DNA of 64,000 nt from Ignavibacteriota bacterium (lineage in GTDB: Bacteria > Bacteroidota > Ignavibacteria > Ignavibacteriales > Melioribacteraceae). The position numbers and the translations under genes were made by a program. The notes under the pieces were generated by a model. The model was not told the origin of the DNA, searched no databases, and saw only the letters and a program-made list of their open reading frames with translations. The stretch covers positions 603,501 to 667,500 of the forward strand of contig JADJOX010000007.1 of assembly GCA_016713565.1 (NCBI GenBank). The letters are read 5' to 3'. The first letter of the stretch is position 1. Every line of letters starts with the position of its first letter. Below, one piece after another: positions 1 through 7,790 of this stretch.

Positions 1-2
1 AG

Positions 3-320
3 TTAAAACAAATTGTTTCTAATTACGAAGACGATAAAAATATTTCAACTGTAATGCAGTATCTCAATAATATTGCAAATAAATCCAATATTAAAATATC
101 ATCAATAAAAGCTCTTAAATTAAAACAAGAAGATAAGTTATGGCTGCAGCCTGTTGAAATTGAAATTACTTCTAATTATGAACAGCTTTATAATTTCACC
201 AGATTTTTAGAATATTCATCAAAAGTAATTTTAGTAAATAAATTAACAAGTATCCCTAAAACAGCAACAAAAGAAACGTTGAACACAAAATTATTATTAG
301 ACGTTTACCTAAACTTATGA
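3..320 (+). CDS. PilO-like inner-membrane pilus assembly protein, C-terminal part (5' end outside window)
   Basis: The reading frame is already open at the first complete codon (position 3), so this is the end of a longer gene. The visible 105 residues include a segment YEQLYNFTRFLE followed by a valine/isoleucine-rich strand and end in LLLDVYLNL. This resembles the C-terminal ferredoxin-like domain of PilO and GspM proteins, which sit in the inner membrane and link the pilus platform to the outer-membrane secretin. The next gene overlaps its stop codon (ATGA at 317-320) and looks PilP/GspC-like, which supports the call. Without the N-terminal membrane helix the assignment stays moderate. Confidence 0.55.
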   Translation, partial: LKQIVSNYEDDKNISTVMQYLNNIANKSNIKISSIKALKLKQEDKLWLQPVEIEITSNYEQLYNFTRFLEYSSKVILVNKLTSIPKTATKETLNTKLLLDVYLNL

Positions 321-861
321 AATTCACCAAAGCAAAAGATCCAGTTTTCTTGTTATTACTTGTTGTTGTTCTTGTAATTTGGTCTTTAATATTTTAAAGT
401 GATAAATCATTTTAGTAATGATGAAGAGCAACCTGTTGAAATCGTTGAAGATACTGCATTGCTATCTTTAAATAAAAAAACCTCTAATATTAATTCAAAT
501 GATAAAATTACATATGAAAAATTAGAGAGAGACCCATTTGTTTTAAAACCCAATTCAAGTTGTAAAAGTAGAAAGAAAGTTACCTCCAAAACCGGTTGAA
601 CCAAAAGAAACTCTTAATTTTATGGTTAATGGAGTTCTAATTAACAATAACAGTAAAACTTTGGTAATTGTTGATCAAACGGATAATCAAACAGTATTTC
701 TTAAAGAAGGAATGGATTACAAGTCAATAAAAATTTTGAATATTACTCCTTCAGATATAAAAATCAAAGAGAATAATGAAATAAAAACTATATCAGTTAA
801 TAATTCTTCACAAACAAATAACCAAAACACTTTTCAAAATGATAATGTTCCAATGCCTTAG
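317..861 (+). pseudogene. PilP/GspC-like inner-membrane protein gene interrupted by two frameshifts
   Basis: Three consecutive reading frames make one protein. The first starts at ATG 317 with KFTKAKDP and a hydrophobic helix rich in Leu and Val, then stops at 395-397. One base removed in the T run at 392-395 restores a frame through IVEDTALL and the RDPF motif. A second single-base shift near 554-556 joins it to a part with PPKPVEP and then an FMVNGVLINNN strand and a KEGMDYKSIKIL segment. Short cytoplasmic N-terminus, one membrane helix, RDPF, a proline linker and a small beta domain is the PilP or GspC plan. The gene overlaps the PilO-like gene by 4 bases. No secretin gene follows, although pilQ is the usual next gene. 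The shifts may be sequencing indels rather than true decay. Confidence 0.55.
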
Positions 862-900
862 ATTTAATCAAACATAAGCTTTCTAAAGTCTCTCTCTTAA

Positions 901-1302
901 TTGATAGGCAAAACTGAAGTTAAGTTGGATAAATCCATTATTTTTTCAGCTGTCGAGATTCCTTCCTTTTTTACCCATTTCCCAGAAGTCGAGAACCATT
1001 TCTCGACTTTGAATCTTAAACTTTCTCAAGCTGATGTTGGGAAGCTTTCCGGCATTAATGGTGATATTATTGGTAAGTACGAACGTGATGAGATGAAGCC
1101 AAGTATTGATACTGCTAGGAAGTTAGCTGATGCCTTAAGGGTGTCTCTGGATTATTTGGTTTCTGATGGTGAGTTAAAAATTTTAGATAAAAAAACTCTT
1201 AAAAGATTAGAAGATATTGACAAGCTGCCAGATGAAGACAAAAATAATATTTTCTACACTCTTGATAACCTTATTAAAGCCGCCAAACTTAAAGCTATTT
1301 AA
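901..1302 (+). CDS. XRE-family helix-turn-helix transcriptional regulator
   Basis: The central part reads LSQADVGKLSGINGDIIGKY, a clear Cro/C1-type helix-turn-helix, followed by KPSIDTARKLADALRVSL and YLVSD. The C-terminus (LDKKTLKRLEDIDKLPDEDK, then a short helix) matches a regulator type common in Bacteroidota. It should bind DNA as a dimer; its target is unknown. The start is uncertain: TTG 901 gives an unusual 45-residue leader before the HTH, and an in-frame TTG at 1009 lies just before it but would cost the first HTH helix. A perfect 8-bp inverted repeat (988-1007) with an extra half-site at 952 falls within this leader region, which could be an autoregulatory operator if translation starts downstream. 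It may control the neighbouring island, but nothing in the sequence shows that directly. Confidence 0.8.
   Translation: MIGKTEVKLDKSIIFSAVEIPSFFTHFPEVENHFSTLNLKLSQADVGKLSGINGDIIGKYERDEMKPSIDTARKLADALRVSLDYLVSDGELKILDKKTLKRLEDIDKLPDEDKNNIFYTLDNLIKAAKLKAI
988..1007. repeat. Perfect 8-bp inverted repeat GTCGAGAA-CCAT-TTCTCGAC
   Basis: The two 8-base arms (988-995 and 1000-1007) are exact reverse complements with a 4-base spacer. A third copy of the core GTCGAGA occurs at 952-958. The repeat sits in the 5' part of the XRE reading frame, just before the helix-turn-helix. It could be an operator for that regulator or an RNA hairpin in its leader. Its function is inferred only from position and symmetry. 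Confidence 0.5.
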
Positions 1303-1334
1303 TTCTTCTAAATAAAAACCATTATAAAAACAAA

Positions 1335-1363
1335 ACCCCTGCCTTTAATAAAAAAGTAGGGGT
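1335..1363 (-). terminator. Hairpin between convergent genes, terminator for the immunity gene
   Basis: ACCCCT...AAGTAGGGGT forms a stem of about nine pairs with one bulge and an A-rich loop. Read on the minus strand it is followed by a T-rich tract (TTTTGTTTTTAT), as expected for intrinsic termination of the immunity/Rhs transcript. It may also slow transcription from the XRE gene on the other strand, but the T tract there is poor. Confidence 0.6.
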
Positions 1364-1388
1364 AAATTCTCGCTGCTTATGTTACTTA

Positions 1389-1820
1389 CTATTTCAGTAT
1401 TTCAACTTTTCTAAAAGTACTCTTTAATAATTCAATTATTAGTTCATCTTTGGAAAATACCGTCCAATAACTAGAGTCAATTGCTTCAATAACAACATCA
1501 AATTTTTCTTCTAAATCTTTTATTTCAATTAATTCATTATTGAAATTTCCTTTGAATGCAATAAATTTTCCATCGATAACTTGATTAAATTTACTAGACA
1601 AATTTAACATATCAATAAAATTAATCTTAAAAAGTTCATTCTTAGCGTTAACTTCATTTTCAAATTCTAATACATTCAAATTACTATTATTCTTAGAGGT
1701 TAAATAAATATCTAAAATTGCCCAATTATAATTACTCCCAACATCTTTAATGCAGTTAAGTATATCAACTAAATCAAAAGTAAGTAATTCACCCCCATCT
1801 GTAATTTTTATCTTTTTCAT
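1389..1820 (-). CDS. Putative immunity protein for the Rhs C-terminal toxin
   Basis: This 143-residue acidic protein has no signal peptide or membrane helix, so it should act in the cytoplasm. Its ATG (1818-1820) directly abuts the stop codon of the Rhs gene (1821-1823) with no spacer, which is the standard position of a polymorphic-toxin immunity gene. A late YWTVFSKDELIIELL segment resembles in style the ends of several immunity families, but I cannot name one. The gene is intact while the Rhs gene is frameshifted, as expected if immunity stays under selection. The immunity role is inferred from position and from the toxin-like gene upstream. Confidence 0.65.
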   Translation of the reverse strand: MKKIKITDGGELLTFDLVDILNCIKDVGSNYNWAILDIYLTSKNNSNLNVLEFENEVNAKNELFKINFIDMLNLSSKFNQVIDGKFIAFKGNFNNELIEIKDLEEKFDVVIEAIDSSYWTVFSKDELIIELLKSTFRKVEILK

Positions 1821-4800
1821 TTAATTATCCTTTTTGAGTGGTTCCCATTTTCCACGTACAGGATTTTGGGGATCGCTGTTATTATACTTATGTTCATGTG
1901 GTCCATGTCTTTTATCGAATGGAGATACTTCACTTTCAAGTTGTCCTTCTTTATTAAAAGTATGTCCTTGTTTTTCTCCATTCCTTGTACTTAACGTTGA
2001 ATGAGGTCCTTGTGCTTCAGGATCTGCTTGAGGTCTTCCTTGTTCATTCCTACTAGCTGGTTGATCATAACCACCACCATTATTACCTTCCATCATATTA
2101 TTAAGAGCAACTGCACCTACACCAATCGCATCAGCAATTACGGCTACTCCTGCTGCCGTGGTTGCAATTCCTGCTGGAGCTAATACTAATTCACCTGGCC
2201 CAGTAGCAGCCCCTCCAATTGTAAGTGCACCTCCACCACCAACCATTGTTCCACCAGTAAGAAATTCAGCACCGCTTTGGACAAGAGATAATACATTTCC
2301 TATTTGTTCACCAATCCTACCATGACTTGAATTTTCATAATTGGCATTTGCTCTGGCTTTAGTCAATCCCATTGTATTATTATCTGAAAGAGAATTGCTG
2401 ACTCCTGAAACAATATCCCAGAAACCTCTTCCATCGGGATCGACTCCTCTTATTGGATTATTTAAACAGTAATGATAAGGACTCCATCCCGGGTATTTAT
2501 CCGCTAGCGGATCAACACTTAACCATCTGCCAATTTTGCTATCATATTGTCTTGCTCCAAAGTAATCTAATCCGGTTTCTGTGTCCCTTTCCTTTCCCGT
2601 AAATTTATATTCTTCAGTAGATCCAGTACTACTGCTTCTTCCATTCAATATCATTCCAAATGGATAGTAATCATCATAACCGGCTACAGTTCCATCTTCG
2701 AATAAACGCATTTTTATAGAACCCAAATGATCTTTTAAGAAATAATATTTTTCATCAGTTGATGATGAGATAGATTCTGTTATTCCCAACAAATCATTAC
2801 CCCATAAATTATGCTTAATTAAATCTTGGCTATCTTGTATTCTTGCCTCTGTTTTTCCATTTGCGCCGTACGCATAATTCCATACAGTATTGCCACTTTC
2901 AATTTTGCTTACTCTATTTCCATTAGCATCGTAAATATACTCAAATACATTATTATTCTTATATATTCTTACTGGTAAATTTTGCAAATCATAAAGTATC
3001 AAACCTATACCTTGTTGAGTATCCTTTATCATATTACCCATGTCATCATATTCGTAGTTATTCTCTACTTGCATGTCAATATCAGTAGAACTATAAGAAC
3101 TATTTCCTATATCATAAATATATTTTAGTTTATTACCGCCAGAGAAGTAATTAAATGTTTGTATATCAAATAATTGACTGTCCTTATTATATCTGTTGAT
3201 TGCGGTTATGTCACCGTTATTATCATAATTTATATTTGTTACATCAAATCTGTTCGTTGATATCCAACTTCCACTATTATACCCAAAATCCGACTTTTTC
3301 AAACGATTTACATTATCATAAGTATATGTATTTCAACTAAACTTCCACCAGTGGTCACACCATACATTTTGTACATCAACCAACTAATATTTCCATTCCA
3401 CTGAGCAGTTGCATTTTGTGCGCTAGCTATATTGCCCGATACATTATTATATCCAATTACCATTCCATATTTATCCAAAGGTAAACCATTTGTTCCATCT
3501 CCCCCCGGATCATCTGTGGAAGTAAGATTCTGATGATTTATCTGAGCTATCCATCCTCGTTCATTGTATTGATAATCTACTCCTTGTACTTTATCACCTT
3601 CTGGACCTAATTCTAAGCGTTTAACTGTACCATCAGCAAAATATTCATATTCAGCGACTTTTTCTTTATCAATTCCACTGGAATTATCCGCTGTATAAAC
3701 ATTTAATAATCTACCAATATCATCATATTCAAAAAATTTATAATAATTATAAATACTTTGATCTCCAAGAAAATCAATTTGGGTTATTCTTTTCTGCAAA
3801 TCATATTTGTATTTTATTGTGTTATATTTACCGTCAACCCATTTGTTAATTATCCATTCTATTTCTCCCAAATCATTGTAAGAATAGTATGTAGTAAAAG
3901 CTAAACTATTCATATGGTAAGAGTAGCTATATGATAATTTTCCATATACATTTCTTTGGATTACAGCAATTACATCCGTAGTTTCTTCATCATAAATATA
4001 CTTTTTATTAAGGTGCTGCCCACTAGTTGGAAAATCTCTATTGTTTGCATTTGTTTGTGTAAAGCATCACTGTTACTATAATAATAATAGTGTTCACCAT
4101 TTTCTACTATTCTGTTCAATTCATCATATTTATTGTATTCAAATTCCATATATATATCTTGTATCCACATCGTAGAAAAATGTAATTGGTCCACTACCAG
4201 CTGTAATTGTTTCCCACTTATAGCTGCCTTTAGGAAGTCTTATGTATTTGGTGACATCCGTATTTCCATTTGATTCTGCTTTTACTTCTAAGAATTGGTA
4301 CAAACCATCACTATTTTTTATTTTCACAGTTGTAGTAGCATAAAATCCTGTACTTGTAGCTAAAGCTCTAACTTTTAACATAGTCGGAGTTACTAGCGAA
4401 AATGTACCGGTTACAGTTGTTGGACTATACATATAGCTCGAAGATCTATATGTATTATTTGATGTTGTAATTTGATCCGCATGTCTTTTAAATCTTATAT
4501 TTCCATTCTTATCATATAAGTATCTAGTTGTTCCAGCATCTGGTGAAGTTTGTTCTATAAGTTGTTTGATAGGATTATATTTATAATTTATTATTAAACT
4601 TGACGGATCCTTTTTCTCTATTTGATTTCCTAAAATATCATATTTAAATTGTGTTTTTAAATTCAATCCTGTTGGATTTTCAACTGTCAAAATCAAATTA
4701 TTGAACTTATCAGTGTAATTCCAATTAATGATCCCATTTTCATTCGTTAGGATATTTTTATAAAGTGAATTTTGTGTATAATAGGTACCCGTAGCATATT

Positions 4801-6339
4801 GAATATAATTGGACTCATTGCCTGCATAGTCATGTGAAATCTTATGACTTGCCCAACTTGTTCCTTCAGGAGTTTCTTCATCAGTTCTATGTAATGGATC
4901 ATCAAAATATTTCATTTCATAATATGGTCTGCCGTTCGTTGCACAATAATTATCATAAGCCCCTAGACCACCGGTATAATAATTATTTGAATTGGTTAAA
5001 TAATTCGGATCGTAATTATAATTTGTTCCGCTTAATAAATATGGTTTATAATTTTTTACCACATTCCCGAAAATATCGTATTCTATATTTTTTGAAACTA
5101 TAACGTTATTATCTAATGCTAATTTTTCCTGAATTGGTCTGTTTAGTCCATCTAGAAAGTTTATATTTTGAGTGTAATAATAATCATCATTGTATAAATA
5201 ACTGGTTATTTTATTAGGATATGTAGGATTAAAATTTGTATAAGTATCTCTACTCAGAAAATAGTCTCGTGCTGCAACAAGTTTTTTAATACCGTAATAT
5301 AAATATGAAACATTATCAATTCTGCCATTATCGTCGTATCCATAATATGTTGAATTATTATTTTCATCATTTACCTCTGTTATATTGCCGGTGATTGGAT
5401 CATAAGCAAAACTCTGAGCAATAGCTCCTATTGGATAAACTCTAAAATTATCAAATGAGGATTGAGTTTTGTAAGAATATAATGAAACATATCCAGTAGC
5501 AATTGTTGTGCTAGCTGTTTCATTTATAAACTCTGTCCCATCAATAAAAACTTTTATATTATTTCCCTCAACACTTACAGAAATCTTTCTTTTTTATTTG
5601 GGAGAAGGTAAGTATTAACATATGCTAAATTGACTCCATTTTGATACAACGCCAAATAACCATTATCTCTATAATAAACTAGATATCCTCCAGTTGTATA
5701 AGCAGTTGAAGTTGTACCAAAAAGAATCCCGACCCAATAAGTTGTCAAGCCTCCATTATTATTTATCTTAGCTTGAACATCTGCTTTAAATGATTGGAAT
5801 TGGTAATTTTGTATTCTAGCATAACTAATGCTATTCAATGGAGATTGTAATTCACCATCACTTACACTCCAACCTGAAGATGTTGTCCAAGTAAAAGGAT
5901 CAGAATCACTAAAAGAATTATCATTGAAATTATCAGCAACAATATTTCCTGTGCCTGTATTGGTGGCTTTAAGTATTAAATTTGATTTTCCGTCAGCATA
6001 TAGATACTTTGATATAACTCCGTTGGCATCCGTCTCAGAGAGAATATTTCCAACGTTGTCATATGCATTATAAGTATTTAGAGTAAAACTTTCAGAGGCA
6101 CTTGGATCCTCATCTGCTGTTTGATCATTTGTTGTTCCATCACCTTTCCAAACATCTTCTTCTCTTGGTCTCCAATTGCCATCAGTGTTGCTCCAAATTG
6201 ACCAATTTTTTGCTTCAACATCATTTGTTCCTATTTTTATTGTTGTAGAATATATGGGTGAGAGAATGTTTGAAGTTTTCATGCTTGCATTTTCTTGATA
6301 AGCATACCCAATTTCCGTGTTTGTCCCACTACAACTAAA
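1821..6339 (-). pseudogene. Rhs/YD-repeat polymorphic toxin gene, 5'-truncated and broken by four frameshifts
   Basis: One coding frame of about 1500 residues can be followed on the minus strand from about 6339 to the stop at 1821 if four single-base shifts are corrected: near 5585 (A/T run), 4148-4157 (TA repeat), 4055-4065 and 3327-3335. From about 5580 to 4140 it is open in a single frame without an early ATG. It contains many YD repeats (YDNVGNI, YDELNRI, YDDMGNM), a DGLNRPIQEKLA segment typical of Bacteroidota Rhs proteins, a jelly-roll-like insert (about 5410-5990), and the Rhs core end GRWLSVDPLADKYPGW ... DPDGRG. After the core come a Gly/Ala-rich hydrophobic stretch and a His-rich tail that should be the toxin. 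There is no start codon, signal peptide or N-terminal delivery domain; the frame ends at an in-frame stop beside a terminator near 6340. It may be a displaced cassette, a decayed gene, or partly a casualty of sequencing errors. Confidence 0.8.
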
Positions 6340-6370
6340 GCTTTAATTTAACAAAATTGAGGCTTTTTTA
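6340..6370 (+). terminator. Orphan plus-strand terminator at the 5' break of the Rhs gene
   Basis: GCTTTAATTT and AAATTGAGGC pair over ten positions in RNA with two G-U wobbles, around a 4-base loop, and are followed by TTTTTT (6364-6369). This is a credible intrinsic terminator for the plus strand, yet no plus-strand gene lies upstream; that side is the antisense of the Rhs gene. On the minus strand the wobbles become mismatches, so it is less likely to act there. Confidence 0.45.
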
Positions 6371-6530
6371 TTTTAGCTAAATAAATTTAGCCATTAACAA
6401 CATTTTTTCCATCGTTATAAATAATATTATTTTTTGTTTTAAAATTTTCAATAATTATATCTGAAAATTATTTATTTTTATAAAATTATTAAAAATCTCC
6501 AAGTCATTTCATTTTACTTTCGGGGGTATT

Positions 6531-6689
6531 GTGGATCGGCTTTCTGAAGAATTAAATACGATTAAAACCAACAATTGGAAATATTTCCTAATTTTACTTT
6601 TCTTCATTGTTGTTTATTCCGCTTTCATAATTTATAATGCTCATATTGCGTATCATTTATTTTTTATTTTCGGCGCGGATTTTGGATGA
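6531..6689 (+). CDS. Candidate small single-pass membrane protein, 52 residues
   Basis: A GTG at 6531 is preceded at 4 bases by GGGGG (6522-6526), a plausible ribosome binding site in this AT-rich setting. The frame encodes a short charged N-terminus (VDRLSEELNTIKTNNWK), a hydrophobic helix beginning YFLILLFFIVVYSAF, then a histidine- and phenylalanine-containing tail ending FGADFG. That is the layout of a small membrane protein. It lies alone between the Rhs 5' break and the T9SS cargo gene. It could be the remnant of a larger gene or a chance frame; no family is recognised. Confidence 0.35.
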   Translation: MDRLSEELNTIKTNNWKYFLILLFFIVVYSAFIIYNAHIAYHLFFIFGADFG

Positions 6690-6840
6690 AATTGATCTGT
6701 AAATATTAGACATTGTATTATTTGCTTCATCTATCTTAATTATTTTGTCTCGACATTAACGGAATAGAAATCGATTCTTCTTACATATAAATTGTTTAAG
6801 AATTTGTAAATTTAGTCTTCGACTTTTTAAGGAAAAAAAT

Positions 6841-7734
6841 ATGAAAAAAACTTACATTTTATTTTCAATTTTCATTTTCACTTTTTTAGCAAATTCAAAT
6901 ATTTATTCACAATTATTGAATGCAAGTTTTGAAGATTGGAATGACTTAGGTCCGAATTTTTGGACAACTTCAAATGTTCCCGGATATTTTGTCGGCATAA
7001 CAAAATCTTCTGATGCGCACAGCGGTTCATCATCCGCAAAAATTGAATTAATTAGTTATTTAAATTTCCCATATCCTTCCAGCTTAACTTCAATTAATGA
7101 TGATAATAGTTATGGTCATCCGGTTTCTGCAAAATATACTTCTTTAACAGGTTATTTAAAAAGTGATTTTAAATCATCCGGAATAATGGTGATAAGCGTT
7201 TATATGGCAGATGAAAATGACAATTATTTGGGCTTTGGCGGAATTAGTGTTAATAAAGATTATTCATCTTGGACAGAATTTAATATTCCAATTGAATACG
7301 CTTTAGATTCAACACCGAAAAATTGTTATGTTCAGTTTTTAATTTCAGATTCAGCAGATACTCCTGACGCAAATTCAATTGGATCTTATGTACTTGTCGA
7401 TGATCTTTCTTTAGGTAATATTACTTCAGTTGAAACAAATGAAAAGATTTCGGACGATTTTTTATTGTATCAAAATTATCCAAATCCGTTTAATCCTAGT
7501 ACGATTGTAAGTTTTTCAAATCCGGAAAAAAGCAAAATTAAAATCGAAATTTACAATGCTATTGGTCAGTTTATTAAAGTTCTTTCTAACAAGGAATATA
7601 ATTCAGGTAAACATGAACTGATGTGGAACGCCGAAAATTTGCCGAGCGGAGTTTATTTTGTTAGAATTGAAGCAAAATCATCAGAATCTTCAAGAACTTT
7701 TTTAAATATTAAAAAAGCAATTTTAATGCGTTAA
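6841..7734 (+). CDS. Secreted protein with T9SS type A C-terminal sorting domain
   Basis: The 297-residue product starts with a clean Sec signal peptide (MKKTYILFSIFIFTFLANSN, cleavage near IYSQ). Residues about 25-195 form a beta-rich domain opening with NASFEDWNDLGPNFW, like the carbohydrate-binding-module-like jelly rolls found in secreted cargo. The last 85 residues begin YQNYPNPFNPSTIVSF and end LPSGVYFVRIEA plus a basic tail, the classic type IX secretion sorting domain. The protein should cross the outer membrane by T9SS and be released or surface-attached. No catalytic residues are evident, so a binding or adhesion role is more likely. The start is preceded by AAGGAA at suitable distance. 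The convergent next gene shares a terminator with it. Confidence 0.85.
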   Translation: MKKTYILFSIFIFTFLANSNIYSQLLNASFEDWNDLGPNFWTTSNVPGYFVGITKSSDAHSGSSSAKIELISYLNFPYPSSLTSINDDNSYGHPVSAKYTSLTGYLKSDFKSSGIMVISVYMADENDNYLGFGGISVNKDYSSWTEFNIPIEYALDSTPKNCYVQFLISDSADTPDANSIGSYVLVDDLSLGNITSVETNEKISDDFLLYQNYPNPFNPSTIVSFSNPEKSKIKIEIYNAIGQFIKVLSNKEYNSGKHELMWNAENLPSGVYFVRIEAKSSESSRTFLNIKKAILMR

Positions 7735-7751
7735 AAATTAATAAAACAGTT

Positions 7752-7788
7752 GAAGTACGGATCATAAATGATTCGTACTTCTAAAAAA
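7752..7788. terminator. Bidirectional terminator hairpin between convergent genes
   Basis: GAAGTACG and CGTACTTC are perfect 8-base arms, and the pairing extends inward over GATCAT/ATGATT with one wobble. A-rich sequence lies to the left and TAAAAAATTTTATT to the right, so the hairpin can serve the T9SS cargo gene and the ABC-F gene from the other side. Confidence 0.65.
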
Positions 7789-7790
7789 TT

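Larger units (their letters stand above)
6340..6840. other. AT-rich intergenic stretch between the Rhs remnant and the T9SS cargo gene
   Basis: Apart from the terminator at its left end, a perfect 7-2-7 palindrome GCTAAAT-AA-ATTTAGC (6376-6391) and the small reading frame at 6531-6689, I see no gene in these 500 bases. The part from 6392 to 6520 is very AT-rich and closed in all frames. The last 150 bases probably hold the promoter of the gene at 6841, but I cannot pick out a convincing -10/-35 pair. Confidence 0.5.

Noticed and set aside
6376..6391. Palindrome GCTAAAT-AA-ATTTAGC as a transposon end or att site
   Set aside because: There is no integrase or transposase, and no second copy at the other side of the island.
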